Source of the DNA: an uncultured Acidimicrobiales bacterium
GTDB taxonomy: Bacteria > Actinomycetota > Acidimicrobiia > Acidimicrobiales > SHLQ01
Assembly: GCA_938002955.1 (NCBI GenBank)
Contig: CALLAA010000045.1
Span: 19,470-83,469, forward strand
Reading direction: 5' to 3'
DNA length: 64,000 nt
The notes beneath the pieces are model-generated. The model saw only the letters and a program-made list of their open reading frames with translations. It made no database searches and was not told the origin of the DNA. Each line of letters starts with the position of its first letter. Position 1 is the stretch's first letter. Below, in pieces: positions 1-9,008 of the stretch. The translations under genes and the position numbers were made by a program.

Positions 1-417
1 GCCGCCTCCGCGCATCATCACGACCTTTTTCAGCGACGGAAGTTCATCCCAGACCTCGAGCACCCGACCGAGCTGCTCCTGGGTCTCGACGACCAGAATC
101 GGCGATTCGGAGTGGCCGACGATGTATCCGATTTCTTCAGCTGAACAGGTGGTGTACACGCCAGCCGAGATGCCCCCGATGCGGATCGCTCCCAGCGCGG
201 AGATGACCCACTCCGGCCGGTTCGCGCCAAGGATCGTTACGACGTCGCCCTCGCCCAAGCCCGCGGCCATCATGGCGCGACCGGCACGACGGGTGAGGTC
301 GTTGTATTCCTTCCATGACGTTGTCCGCCACGTCCCGTTCAATTTGTCGTGTAACGCAGCACGGCCTCCCGTCGCTGCGGCGTGACGCTCGAGGTGATCA
401 ATGATTGTCGTAGTCAT
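1..417 (-). CDS. AMP-dependent acyl-CoA synthetase, N-terminal part (cut by window edge)
   Basis: Only the first 139 codons are present; the gene runs off the window at base 1. Reading begins MTTTIIDHLERHAA and continues with segments typical of long-chain fatty acyl-CoA synthetases (FadD15-like): W-KEYNDL, a V-ILGANRPEW stretch, GGISAGVYTT and a VETQEQL segment. The ATP-binding and catalytic motifs lie outside the window. The family activates fatty acids to acyl-CoA through an acyl-adenylate, which fits the beta-oxidation genes nearby. It is divergent from the response regulator gene, with 112 bases between the starts. The fatty-acid substrate is inferred. Confidence 0.8.
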   Translation of the reverse strand, partial: MTTTIIDHLERHAAATGGRAALHDKLNGTWRTTSWKEYNDLTRRAGRAMMAAGLGEGDVVTILGANRPEWVISALGAIRIGGISAGVYTTCSAEEIGYIVGHSESPILVVETQEQLGRVLEVWDELPSLKKVVMMRGGG

Positions 418-529
418 CGAGTTCTTTCTGTGGTCTGAGTCACATGATTCCACGTAGATCTCGATCGTGCATCTACCAACCACAGGTCTTTGTGCTCAAT
501 CTTGGGAACGTCGTGCCGACCGAATCTGT

Positions 530-979
530 ATGACAGCCATCTCTCCTGGTGCAGAACCCATCCGTATTTTGCTCGCTGACGACGATGAGGATGACCGCCT
601 CATGGCGCGGGAGGCGTTCGACGTCAGCCTGCTGACGAACCCTTTGGACGAAGTTGTTGATGGCGTCGAATTGATGGAGCACCTCTATGAGCTCCTTCGC
701 CTTGGCAAACCCTTGCCAGGCCTGATCCTCCTCGACCTGAACATGCCACGCAAGGACGGCCGAGAGGCGTTAGCCGAGATCAAGAGCCACGCAGAACTAC
801 GGCGCATTCCGGTCGTGGTCCTCACAACATCGAAAGCCGAAGAAGACATCTACCGCACCTATGACCTGGGCGTGAACAGCTTCATCTCGAAGCCGATCAG
901 CTTCGATGGACTCGTTGCGGTTATGTCGGAGCTCGGTCGCTACTGGCTCGAGATGGTCGAGCTTCCAAAGGCAAGCTGA
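530..979 (+). CDS. Response regulator receiver, Rcp1-like single domain
   Basis: A 149-residue stand-alone receiver domain. It shows the acidic cluster LLADDDEDD near the N-terminus, the phospho-acceptor in LLDLNMPRKDG, the Thr of VVLTTSKAEED and its conserved Lys. There is no DNA-binding or output domain, so it probably relays phosphate or binds a partner. The ATG at 530 starts about 12 residues before the first beta strand, as usual; an in-frame GTG at 467 would add 21 residues unlike the family. The gene ends one base before the kinase start at 981, so the two form a pair. This DDDEDD type resembles cyanobacterial Rcp1 partners of phytochrome-like kinases. Confidence 0.85.
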   Translation: MTAISPGAEPIRILLADDDEDDRLMAREAFDVSLLTNPLDEVVDGVELMEHLYELLRLGKPLPGLILLDLNMPRKDGREALAEIKSHAELRRIPVVVLTTSKAEEDIYRTYDLGVNSFISKPISFDGLVAVMSELGRYWLEMVELPKAS

Positions 980-980
980 G

Positions 981-2234
981 ATGGCCGAGTCGTCGACCAA
1001 CGACGAGTCCGGCTACGACGAACGGTCACTCGCGCTCGTCAAGCAGCTCATTCATGAAAAGAGCAGTCCGCTCTTCGCCTACCGGCCCGACGGCACGTTG
1101 GTGTACGTCAACGCCGCCTACGACGAGTTGTTCGCCGACCGCTGGCCAGACGGCACCCTCGGCAAAAAGGTCACCGAGCTCGAGCCCGAAAAAGAAGAGC
1201 TTCTCCATGAGATGGTCGAAGCAAACCTCGCCCGCAAGCCTGGCGATGATGACCTGATCATCGAAAGCCCAAGCATCAACGCTGCCGGCGAACCGCGCTG
1301 GTTCGAGTGGCGCTGCATGCAGGCGTTCAACGACGACGACGAAGTCGAGCTCATCATTGCCATGAGTCGCGACCTCACCGAGCAACGGCTCGCAGAGTTC
1401 CGCTCGCAGCGCGTGGCGGAGCGTCTCGAAGAGAGCAACCGTGACCTGCTCGAGTTCGCGCAGGTGGCGAGCCACGACCTTCAGGAACCCCTCCGCAAGG
1501 TGACCGCGTTCAGCGGCCGGCTCGAAGCAAAGGTCGACGGCAAACTCGATGAGCAAGGCCAGGACTATCTGCGACGGATGAATAGCGCAGTTCACCGCAT
1601 GCAGAACTTGATCGATGATCTCTTGACCTTCGCCCGTGTCACGACCCGAGGCACGGCAATGGTGAACGCGCCGCTGCGCGAAATTATCGAACGCGTACTG
1701 TCGGACCTCGAAGTCGCAATCGATGAATCCGGTGCCGAGATCGATCTTGGGCGCATGCCAACGCTGCCCGTCGACTCGAGCCAGATGGCACAGCTCTTTC
1801 AGAACCTGATCGGCAACGCCCTGAAATTTCGGCGAGAAGACGTTGCGCCGAAGATCTCCATCAGCGCCCGACATGTGCTCCCCAAGAACTTCGGATCGGA
1901 CGAACCTCCGAAGGGCTGGTACGACATCTCGATCGTCGACAACGGCATCGGCTTCGAGGAGGAATACGTCACGAAGATTTTTGCGCCGTTTCAACGTCTA
2001 CACGGCCGCTCGGAATACGCCGGTACCGGCGTTGGCCTGTCCGTTTGCCGTCGGATCGCAGAGCGCCATCAAGGTGCGATCGTTGCGTCGAGCGGCGAAG
2101 GTGAGGGCGCGACGTTCGTTGTGCGGCTCCCGACCGCTCACCTCGATGCGGTGCCGATCGGCGCCGATGCGCTCGACATCGACCACAGTGCACTCGACCT
2201 CGCCCATACGGTCATCGACACACAGGCGGCCTAA
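981..2234 (+). CDS. PAS-domain sensor histidine kinase
   Basis: 417 residues. A PAS domain lies at about 20-135 (FAYRPDGTLVYVNAAY), then a helical linker, a HisKA dimerisation domain with the phospho-accepting His165 in VASHDLQEPLRK, and a HATPase_c domain with N box NLIGNALKF, G1 DNGIGFEEEY and G2 GTGVGLSVCRR. There is no membrane segment, so it is a cytosolic sensor. The ASHDLQEPL motif is the class usually paired with Rcp1-like receivers, and the receiver gene ends one base upstream. No GAF or PHY domain or chromophore cysteine is visible, so the signal is unknown. It converges with the acyl-CoA dehydrogenase gene with only five bases between stops. Confidence 0.88.
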   Translation: MAESSTNDESGYDERSLALVKQLIHEKSSPLFAYRPDGTLVYVNAAYDELFADRWPDGTLGKKVTELEPEKEELLHEMVEANLARKPGDDDLIIESPSINAAGEPRWFEWRCMQAFNDDDEVELIIAMSRDLTEQRLAEFRSQRVAERLEESNRDLLEFAQVASHDLQEPLRKVTAFSGRLEAKVDGKLDEQGQDYLRRMNSAVHRMQNLIDDLLTFARVTTRGTAMVNAPLREIIERVLSDLEVAIDESGAEIDLGRMPTLPVDSSQMAQLFQNLIGNALKFRREDVAPKISISARHVLPKNFGSDEPPKGWYDISIVDNGIGFEEEYVTKIFAPFQRLHGRSEYAGTGVGLSVCRRIAERHQGAIVASSGEGEGATFVVRLPTAHLDAVPIGADALDIDHSALDLAHTVIDTQAA

Positions 2235-2239
2235 CGGGT

Positions 2240-3367
2240 TTACGCCCGAGGTTCTCGAGGCAGACCGAGCACACGCTCGCCCAAGATGTTTCGCATAACC
2301 TCGCTCGTCCCGCCGGCGAGCTTGTAGCTCGGGCTGTAACAGAGCTCGCGACTCTGCTGGCTGTCGAGCGTCATCTCCGGTCCGAGCACCGATGCCGCAA
2401 AGTCAGCGACGCGCACCTGATGTTCAGTACAGAAGACTTTGGTCGCTGCACTGAACCCCTTTGGCGCCTGACGAAGAACTTCGCGATACACCAGCAGCCG
2501 GCCAACGTGATAGTCCGCTTCGAGTCGAGCGATTTGTTGTCGGACGACGGGGTTGTCGGTATCGGCCTTTGCTTTCGCAAGCTCGTACAACGGCCGGTTC
2601 GAGACGAGACGGTCGATGCCACCACGCTCGTGCTCGAGCTGCACCATCGTTTGCTTGAACGCGCCGCCCTCTACACCGACCAGATTCTCTGCTGGAACTT
2701 CGACATCGGTGAAGAAGATCTCGCAGAAGTGGGTGTTGTCGACCATGTCTCGAATCGGTCGGACTTCGATGCCCGGGAGGTCCATCGGGACGATGAGTTC
2801 GCTCACCCCTTCGTGGGGTCGGCCGGTGGCGTCCGTGCGACAGATCAGATACACGTAGTCAGCCAGCGCGCCGCCCGACGTCCAGATCTTTTGGCCGTTC
2901 ACGACAAAGATGTCACCTGACCGAACTGCAGAGGTCTTGAGGCTGGCCAGATCGGATCCGCTATCGGGCTCGCTCATACCGATGCCCCACGTGGTTTTCC
3001 CAGCGAGCATGTCCGGCAGATATTCGGCCTGCTGGTCGGGCGTTCCATAGGTGAAGAGCGATGGCCCAAACTGGCGATCGGCGAACCAGCTCGCAGCGAT
3101 CGGGGCTCCGGCCCCGATCATCTCTTCAGCCATGATGACTCGCTCGATGTTGGGTCGCCCTCCCCCACCAAATTCGACCGGCCACGTCATGCCGACCCAA
3201 CCATTGTCGGCGAGCGTGGCCGAGAACTCTTTCGAGAACCCGTTGATCCAGCTGTCGTTGTGCACGCCGTGGTCCGCAACGCCTTGTTGGGCAACCTGAC
3301 GCGACCGGTCACGGAGGTCCTCGAGCTCGGGACTCAGGGTGAAGTTGAAACCATCGCCCATCGACAT
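2240..3367 (-). CDS. Acyl-CoA dehydrogenase family protein
   Basis: 375 residues, the usual length for FAD-dependent acyl-CoA dehydrogenases, which introduce the alpha-beta double bond in acyl-CoA. Family blocks are clear: WPVEFGGGGRPNIERV, MSEPDSGSDLASLKTSA (the flavin and substrate-binding loop), VNGQKIWTSGGALAD, and the C-terminal LAGGTSEVMRNILGERVLGLPRE. The start ATG (3367-3365) shares its A with the TGA of the upstream crotonase gene (TGATG), so the two are translationally coupled. The substrate cannot be read from sequence; the short FadE-like form could act on side chains or branched acids. Confidence 0.9.
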   Translation of the reverse strand: MSMGDGFNFTLSPELEDLRDRSRQVAQQGVADHGVHNDSWINGFSKEFSATLADNGWVGMTWPVEFGGGGRPNIERVIMAEEMIGAGAPIAASWFADRQFGPSLFTYGTPDQQAEYLPDMLAGKTTWGIGMSEPDSGSDLASLKTSAVRSGDIFVVNGQKIWTSGGALADYVYLICRTDATGRPHEGVSELIVPMDLPGIEVRPIRDMVDNTHFCEIFFTDVEVPAENLVGVEGGAFKQTMVQLEHERGGIDRLVSNRPLYELAKAKADTDNPVVRQQIARLEADYHVGRLLVYREVLRQAPKGFSAATKVFCTEHQVRVADFAASVLGPEMTLDSQQSRELCYSPSYKLAGGTSEVMRNILGERVLGLPREPRA

Positions 3368-4122
3368 CACTTGGTCGAAATGCGCGACTTCAACGAACTG
3401 ACCATGTCGACGAAGGCTGCTTCGCCCATCGACCAGACCTGCGTGTCGAGCTCGTTGTCGATCGCAGCGTCGCTCTCGCTGATCGCGATCGTGTTGTGGA
3501 TCGTGTCCTTGGTCCGCATCAGCAACTCGCGAGGGGCCTTGGCGGCCTTGGCAGCGAGCTCCTCTGCAGCGCTGATCAACTCGTCGTTCGGGACGCACTT
3601 CCATGCGAGACCGATATCTGCCGCACGCTGACCATCGAGCACCTCCCCAAACAAGACCATTGCCTTGGTCGCCTGAAGGCCGATGTTGTTCCGAAGACGC
3701 CACGTGTGGCCGCCGCCAGGGCCAAGACCGATCTGCAGGAACCGGCTGTCGAATTTGGCCGATTCAGCCGCGATGACAACGTCGCACACCAACAGTGCGT
3801 TCATGCCTGCTCCTACAGCTGCACCGTTGACGGCGGCGATCGTTGCGAGCCGGCTGTTCGCGATGCGAACGAAACCAGCGTAGATCTTGCGCATACCGTC
3901 CGGTCCGGGGTTCTCGAGCAGTTCGTCGAGATGCCCACCGGAACAGAATCCCTTACCGGCTCCAGTAATGATCACGGCGTTGATCGACGCATCGTCTTCG
4001 AGCTCGTCGAAGAGCTCCTGGATTCGAGCGCTCATTGCCAGCGTAAAGACGTTTCGTCGATCGGGATCGTTCAATGTCACGATCGCATATCCATCGCGTT
4101 TGTCGATCAGTACTTCGTCCAC
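3367..4122 (-). CDS. Enoyl-CoA hydratase/isomerase (crotonase) family protein
   Basis: 251 residues of crotonase fold. It carries the oxyanion-hole segments GFCSGGHLDELL and NGAAVGAGMNALLVCDVVIA. Aligned by eye to rat crotonase, both catalytic glutamates seem to be replaced: FLQIGLG stands where family members have PEIGLG or similar, and the residue before MVLFG is Ala. It may therefore be an isomerase, hydrolase or another crotonase activity and not a true hydratase. Start GTG. It is coupled to the downstream acyl-CoA dehydrogenase by a TGATG overlap. Function beyond CoA-thioester chemistry is not assigned. Confidence 0.85.
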   Translation of the reverse strand: MDEVLIDKRDGYAIVTLNDPDRRNVFTLAMSARIQELFDELEDDASINAVIITGAGKGFCSGGHLDELLENPGPDGMRKIYAGFVRIANSRLATIAAVNGAAVGAGMNALLVCDVVIAAESAKFDSRFLQIGLGPGGGHTWRLRNNIGLQATKAMVLFGEVLDGQRAADIGLAWKCVPNDELISAAEELAAKAAKAPRELLMRTKDTIHNTIAISESDAAIDNELDTQVWSMGEAAFVDMVSSLKSRISTK

Positions 4123-4222
4123 CCTGGCTCCACTCGTCGGCGTCGTACAACGATAGATCCTGGACGGTCGATCGACAGCACCGACTCGACCATGTGAGTC
4201 GGCCGTCGAGCGAACTAGCCCC

Positions 4223-4228
4223 TACCAT
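4223..4228 (+). promoter_or_regulatory. -10 box of a leaderless promoter
   Basis: TACCAT ends six bases before the ATG at 4235. This spacing would place transcription start on or beside the start codon. There is no ordinary Shine-Dalgarno spacing in front of the gene. Confidence 0.5.
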
Positions 4229-4234
4229 TGGGGT

Positions 4235-5647
4235 ATGACCCTCGCTCCAGAGTCCAGCACGACCGACCATCTCGCCGATCTCGGTTCGACGATCGACCGA
4301 CTGCGATCCACGGTTCTCGATGGGACTACCCGTTCGGTCGCCTGGCGCGAGACGCAGCTCGATGGTGTCATCGCGTTTGCCAAAGACCACACCGATGCGC
4401 TCATCGCTGCCATGGGCGAAGACCTGGGCCGCCCAGAGATCGAGGGATGGCTCGCCGATGTGGGTTCATCGATCACCGAAGCTGAGCACGTCCGCAAGAA
4501 CGTTCGCAAGTGGGCAAAGCCGCGACGAGCGAAAATTCCCCTCGTGACCCAACCGGGATCGGCGAAGATCATCCCGGAGCCACTCGGCGTTGCCCTGATC
4601 ATCGCTCCGTGGAACTACCCGGTGAATCTCGTCCTCGAACCGCTCGTCGCCGCAATCGCTGCTGGCAATGCCGTCGTCGTCAAGCCATCCGAGCTCGCAC
4701 CGGCTACCTCTGGACTGATTTCTCGGGAACTTCCGAAGTACCTCGACGAACGGGCCTTCGCCATCGTCGAGGGCGGCATCGAGACATCGACCGCGCTGCT
4801 CGAGCAACGATTCGACCACATCTTCTTTACGGGCTCGACCACCGTTGGTCGCATCGTGATGCGCGCCGCAGCCGAGCACCTGACACCGGTCATCTTGGAG
4901 TTAGGGGGAAAGTCGCCTGTGGTGGTCGCCGATGATGCTGACCTCGATGTCGCCGCAAACCGGATTGCTTGGGGCAAGACCCTCAACGCCGGCCAGACAT
5001 GTATCGCCCCCGACTATGTGTTGGTGACCGAGAAGAACCGCGATGCTCTCGTCGACAAGATCGCTGACGCCTGGGGAAGCTTCTACGGTGCGGACCCCGA
5101 AGCGAGCCCGGACCTTGGCCGCATCATCAGCGAACGGCACCACCAGCGTCTGGTGGGGCTGCTCGATGATCAGACCGTGGTTCTGGGCGGGCAACACAAC
5201 GCAGCAACGAAGTACCTGTCGCCGACGATCGTCGTCGATCCTCCCCTGGATTCCCCGCTCATGACCGAGGAGATCTTTGGCCCGATCCTGCCGATCGTCA
5301 CCGTCGACGACACCTTCGCCGCGATTCGATTTATCAATGAGCGACCGAAGCCGCTCGCGTTGTATGTCTTCTCGAGCAACGATGACACGGTCGATGCCGT
5401 GCTCGGACGCACGAGCTCTGGCGGTGCGTGCGTCAACCACACATTGCTGCACTTCACACCGAGCGATCTGCCCTTCGGCGGCGTCGGACCGTCGGGCATG
5501 GGCCGGTATCACGGTAAGTCCGGTTTCGAAGCGTTGTCGAATATGAAGGGTGTCTTGCGCAAGCCTGTCTTCGGCGAAACTGCCGTCACCTACCCGCCGT
5601 ACACCGAACGCAAGGTCAGCCTGTTGCGCAAGGTCACCGGAGGATGA
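4235..5647 (+). CDS. Aldehyde dehydrogenase (class 3-like)
   Basis: 470 residues. NAD(P)-dependent oxidation of an aldehyde to the acid is expected. Motifs: IIAPWNYPVNL, FFTGSTTVGRIV (coenzyme binding), LELGGKSPVVV with the general-base Glu, and NAGQTCIAPDYVLV with the catalytic Cys, followed by EEIFGPILPIV and a proline-rich YPPYTERK tail. The length and the short N-terminus fit ALDH3-type fatty-aldehyde dehydrogenases. The gene overlaps the next by ATGA, so the two are an operon. In this lipid-rich neighbourhood a long-chain aldehyde is a reasonable but unproven substrate. Confidence 0.9.
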   Translation: MTLAPESSTTDHLADLGSTIDRLRSTVLDGTTRSVAWRETQLDGVIAFAKDHTDALIAAMGEDLGRPEIEGWLADVGSSITEAEHVRKNVRKWAKPRRAKIPLVTQPGSAKIIPEPLGVALIIAPWNYPVNLVLEPLVAAIAAGNAVVVKPSELAPATSGLISRELPKYLDERAFAIVEGGIETSTALLEQRFDHIFFTGSTTVGRIVMRAAAEHLTPVILELGGKSPVVVADDADLDVAANRIAWGKTLNAGQTCIAPDYVLVTEKNRDALVDKIADAWGSFYGADPEASPDLGRIISERHHQRLVGLLDDQTVVLGGQHNAATKYLSPTIVVDPPLDSPLMTEEIFGPILPIVTVDDTFAAIRFINERPKPLALYVFSSNDDTVDAVLGRTSSGGACVNHTLLHFTPSDLPFGGVGPSGMGRYHGKSGFEALSNMKGVLRKPVFGETAVTYPPYTERKVSLLRKVTGG

Positions 5648-6432
5648 CGAACACGCCCGAACGGTCCCCTGAGCGCCCGGCCGAGGAAGAGATTCGTTTC
5701 GTTGGCGGGTCGGCCGCTGAGCTCTCCGGGGTGCTCCATCGACCCGTCGAACGGGCCAAGGGCTCGGTACTCCTCGCGCACTGCTTCACGTGTTCCAAGG
5801 ACATTCACACCATGACCCGCCTGGCGAACGCATTGTCAGACGCTGGATTCGCAGCCTTCCGCTTCGACTTCACCGGGCGAGGCGACAGCGACGGCGACTT
5901 CGCAAAGAAGACGCTTAGTGGCAACGTCTCCGACGTGGTGCGGGCAGCGACGACGCTCATCGAGATGGGCTTCGGACCGTGTGGTCTGATCGGTCACAGT
6001 CTCGGTGGCGCCGCAGCGATCCTCGCTGCGAAGAAGCTCAAGACGGTGCGGTCGCTCGTGACCATCGGGGCGCCGAGCAATGCGAACCATGTCCGCCACT
6101 TGTTTGCTGATTCCGAAGCGGAGCTCTTGCGCGAGGGCCGCGCCGACGTTCGCATCGGTGGGCGGACCTTCGAACTCGAGGCTGGCTTTGTTCACGATCT
6201 CCAGACACACGATGTACTCGATGCCGTGTCGTCGCTCGATCGGCCGTACCTCGTCGTACACGCGGATGACGACACGACCGTCCCGGTCACCGAGGCCGAG
6301 GCGCTGTTCGCAGCGGCGACCGGGCACAAGTCGTTCGTGCGTTATGCAGACGGCGGCCACCTCTTTGGCGATCGTGCGCTTGCCGATCGGATGACCGGTG
6401 ATGTGGTCGAGTGGTTTGAGGCGACCTTGTAG
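5644..6432 (+). CDS. Alpha/beta hydrolase, serine esterase-like
   Basis: 262 residues with the alpha/beta hydrolase fold. The nucleophile Ser lies in GLIGHSLGGAA; the acid is probably in HADDDTTVPV and the base in DGGHLFGD. The segments LAHCFTCSKDIHTMTRLA and FDFTGRGDSDGDF match the hydrolase domain often found fused to, or next to, OsmC; no OsmC domain is present here. It starts inside the aldehyde dehydrogenase stop codon (ATGA at 5644). Substrate unknown. Confidence 0.85.
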   Translation: MTNTPERSPERPAEEEIRFVGGSAAELSGVLHRPVERAKGSVLLAHCFTCSKDIHTMTRLANALSDAGFAAFRFDFTGRGDSDGDFAKKTLSGNVSDVVRAATTLIEMGFGPCGLIGHSLGGAAAILAAKKLKTVRSLVTIGAPSNANHVRHLFADSEAELLREGRADVRIGGRTFELEAGFVHDLQTHDVLDAVSSLDRPYLVVHADDDTTVPVTEAEALFAAATGHKSFVRYADGGHLFGDRALADRMTGDVVEWFEATL

Positions 6433-6464
6433 CGTTGGCTTTGCCGAGGTAGCCGAGGTAACAG

Positions 6465-7259
6465 CTACTTCGTTTTGTAACGCGCTTTCATCGCCGCGTC
6501 GGCGGCGAAGAGTTCGTTGGCTCGATCGAGGTCCAGGGAAGACGCTGGCGATGCTTCGGGCCGGTAGAAGCCAAAGCGATCTTCGCCGCGTACCAATGTT
6601 GCGGTCATGTCACCGCTTGCTTGGTCATTGTGAGGAGCCACGTACTGAACGTTGAGACCGATGCGTCGATCGCTCGTCGTATTTGGACCGGACTGGTGAA
6701 CAGTCCATCCATGGTGGAACGACGCCTCGCCGGGAGCGAGTGGGCACGGCGTGCCTGCCGACGCATCGAGTCCTTCGATCTGTTGTCCAAGAAGCAGGAC
6801 GTTGCCGTCTCCTGGCGCCTCGGCGTGTTCGACCAGGCCATCGAGATGGCTGCCCTGCACCATTGTCATGCATCCGGCCTCGACCGTGGCTGGCGCCAGC
6901 GCAAGCCACATTGAAACCTGTGCGTCATCGTCGGCCAAACCCCAATAGGTGAGATCCTGATGCCAGGCGACGTACGCCTCAGAACCAGACTCCTTGATGA
7001 TGTAGGTGCTGCTGTAGAGGAGGATGTCCGGGCCAATGAGTTCCTCGACCAGATCGAGGACAGCCGGCAGCGTTGCGAGATCGTAGGGCGATTGCATCAC
7101 CGTGTGGATCTTGTTGACGTAGTGCAGGTTTCCGAGCGCACCCTCTGCTCGCTCAAGCTCCTCGCGGTGATGATTGGCCTCGTCTCGGGACAGCAGTGCT
7201 ACCGGAGAGAGAAAGCCATCGCGGAAGTATTCGTCTCGACGACTCGTCCGTGTTGTCAT
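6465..7259 (-). CDS. Phytanoyl-CoA dioxygenase (PhyH) family protein
   Basis: 264 residues. The Fe(II)/2-oxoglutarate facial triad is visible as His and Asp in AWHQDLTYW and a distal His in HGWTVHQSGPN. Family segments MWLALAPATVEAGCM and GSHLDGLV are present, followed by RIGLNVQYVAP with the 2-oxoglutarate-binding Arg. I start at the ATG at 7259; a TTG two codons upstream is possible. The family hydroxylates acyl-CoAs and various small molecules. It faces the hydrolase gene and is followed upstream by an MFS exporter on the same strand (gap 45 bases). Substrate unknown. Confidence 0.85.
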   Translation of the reverse strand: MTTRTSRRDEYFRDGFLSPVALLSRDEANHHREELERAEGALGNLHYVNKIHTVMQSPYDLATLPAVLDLVEELIGPDILLYSSTYIIKESGSEAYVAWHQDLTYWGLADDDAQVSMWLALAPATVEAGCMTMVQGSHLDGLVEHAEAPGDGNVLLLGQQIEGLDASAGTPCPLAPGEASFHHGWTVHQSGPNTTSDRRIGLNVQYVAPHNDQASGDMTATLVRGEDRFGFYRPEASPASSLDLDRANELFAADAAMKARYKTK

Positions 7260-7304
7260 AGACAAATACTGGACGATCGTTCAGCGAATATCAATGACCA
7301 AATA

Positions 7305-8552
7305 TCAACGACCGAGCAACGCCCGGATCCCGCCGCGTCGAACCAGCCACACCGTCACCCCTGCACAACTCGTCATCGTTGCAATGCCGATGACCAGTGG
7401 AGTCACCGACGTCTGCACCTGTTCGCTGAAGAAGCCGCCGAGCAACGCTCCCATGGAGATGCGGACCGCTCCAGTAAGCGCCGAACCCGACCCGGCAATG
7501 GCGCCGAGAGGTGTCATCGACGCCGAAGTCAGGTTTGGCATGAGGAACATAAACGATGCAAGTGCGAGTCCGATGACCGGCATGAACAACCAGAAGTTTG
7601 GCGTTCCACTACTCGTGACGGTGAGCACCGTCAACGCGGTCAGCAAAATGGCGAGGGCAACGAAGCCACGATTAACGACCTCGTCTATGCCGAGCCGCTC
7701 GACGACGCGTCCATTCACAATGGCACCGACACCGAACAACACCGCAACAGCACCGAAGACCACCGGGAACTGTGCCTCTCTATCGAAGATCTGGCCAATG
7801 AGCAGTTCAGAGCTTGCGAGATAGGTCGTGAAGGACGCCTGAATGAACACCGTCGCCATCGTGTAGCCAAAGGTGACGGGGGTGCGCGCCACCTGCCAGT
7901 AGCCCGATGCGATCGTCCGCGGATTGAGGTCACGACGGTTCGCGGGGTCGAGGGTCTCGCGCATCCGAAAACTCCACATCACGATCACGGCCGCAAACAC
8001 CGCGCAGAACCACAGCACGCTGCGCCATGGCGCAATCGCGATAATCACCGCGCCGAGCGACGGCGCAATGATCGGCACGAGGACGAACACGGCCATGACG
8101 TTAGACATGGCGCTTGCCATCGCTGGACCTTCGAACCGATCTCGAATGATCGATGTTGCGACGACTCGCGCACCGGCACCACCGATCCCCCACACGAAAC
8201 GTCCAATCAGGAGCGTTTCGAATGTGGGGGCAAAGACACACCAGACGGCGCCAAAAATATAGATCGCTGCTCCTGCGTACAGCGCCCGTTTGCGGCCGAA
8301 ACGGTCAGCGACTGGCCCGTAGATGAGCTGACCGCACGCAAGACCCAACAAGAACACGGTGACCACACGGCTGGTCTCAGTAGACGATTCCCCAAGCCCG
8401 AAATCGTCCCGAATGTCTCCGAACGCCGCGAGCATCATGTCGATCGCCATGGCGGTGAATGCCATGATCGCGGAGATGATCGCGAGGAGTTCCTTGCGGC
8501 CCATCCGATACGACATTGGAGCGTCTTCGCGGAGGGCTGCGGGCGTTGTCAC
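7305..8552 (-). CDS. MFS transporter, Bcr/CflA-type drug exporter
   Basis: 415 residues with about 12 hydrophobic membrane segments. Loop 2-3 has the MFS signature GPVADRFGRKRALYAG, and the motif-C-like GIGGAGARVVATSIIRDRFEG lies in helix 5, both typical of proton-antiport drug exporters of the Bcr/CflA group. The GTG at 8552 is supported by a TAGGGT box six bases upstream; an internal ATG at 8516 is the alternative. It is divergent from the small PhnA-type gene. Confidence 0.87.
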   Translation of the reverse strand: MTTPAALREDAPMSYRMGRKELLAIISAIMAFTAMAIDMMLAAFGDIRDDFGLGESSTETSRVVTVFLLGLACGQLIYGPVADRFGRKRALYAGAAIYIFGAVWCVFAPTFETLLIGRFVWGIGGAGARVVATSIIRDRFEGPAMASAMSNVMAVFVLVPIIAPSLGAVIIAIAPWRSVLWFCAVFAAVIVMWSFRMRETLDPANRRDLNPRTIASGYWQVARTPVTFGYTMATVFIQASFTTYLASSELLIGQIFDREAQFPVVFGAVAVLFGVGAIVNGRVVERLGIDEVVNRGFVALAILLTALTVLTVTSSGTPNFWLFMPVIGLALASFMFLMPNLTSASMTPLGAIAGSGSALTGAVRISMGALLGGFFSEQVQTSVTPLVIGIATMTSCAGVTVWLVRRGGIRALLGR

Positions 8553-8558
8553 CCTCTG

Positions 8559-8564
8559 ACCCTA
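8559..8564 (-). promoter_or_regulatory. -10 box of a leaderless promoter for the MFS gene
   Basis: On the minus strand TAGGGT is followed by six bases and then the GTG start at 8552. Confidence 0.45.
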
Positions 8565-8655
8565 GAGCCACAACTGCGGCGCTTGGGTCGGGTGTGACCA
8601 ATGGTCTTGAGCGCCGATCCTCGGCATCGCTCGAGGTTGAGGCTAGACATCCACC

Positions 8656-8979
8656 ATGAGCACTTCCGTCGCCTGTCCAATCTGCACCATGCCCGACCCC
8701 CTGATCGCCGAAGAGGGTTACGAGTGCGGAACTTGCGGTCACGAATGGTTCGACGAGAGCGACGACATTGCCGAGGTTCGCGATGTAAACGGCAAACTGC
8801 TCTCGCCTGGCGATGATGTCGTGATCATCAAAGACCTCAAACTCGACGGGAAGTCCGGCGGCATCAAGGTCGGCACCAAAGTCCGTTCGATCCGTCTGGT
8901 CCCAGGCGATCATCCGATTCAGGGCAAGGTCGATGGCCGCACGGTCCTGATCATCGCCGACAAGGTCAAGTTGGCCTAG
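8656..8979 (+). CDS. YjdM/PhnA family zinc-ribbon protein
   Basis: 107 residues. An N-terminal zinc ribbon (CPICTMPDPLIAEEG and CGTCGHEWFDE) is followed by the conserved core VRDVNGKLLSPGDDVVIIKDLKLDGKSG and a basic-acidic beta-rich tail. It matches the PhnA (YjdM) family over its full length. E. coli YjdM sits near phosphonate genes, but no phosphonate genes occur here and the molecular role is unknown. The only N-terminal Met is at 8656. Confidence 0.88.
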   Translation: MSTSVACPICTMPDPLIAEEGYECGTCGHEWFDESDDIAEVRDVNGKLLSPGDDVVIIKDLKLDGKSGGIKVGTKVRSIRLVPGDHPIQGKVDGRTVLIIADKVKLA

Positions 8980-9008
8980 CCACAATCGCCCGGACAACCC
9001 TGAGGGAG

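Noticed and set aside
1026-1994. A 322-codon minus-strand frame
   Set aside because: Mirror of the histidine kinase; no motif and no ribosome site.
6960-8597. A 545-codon plus-strand frame
   Set aside because: It is antisense to the MFS transporter and PhyH genes, rich in Arg and His, without family motifs.
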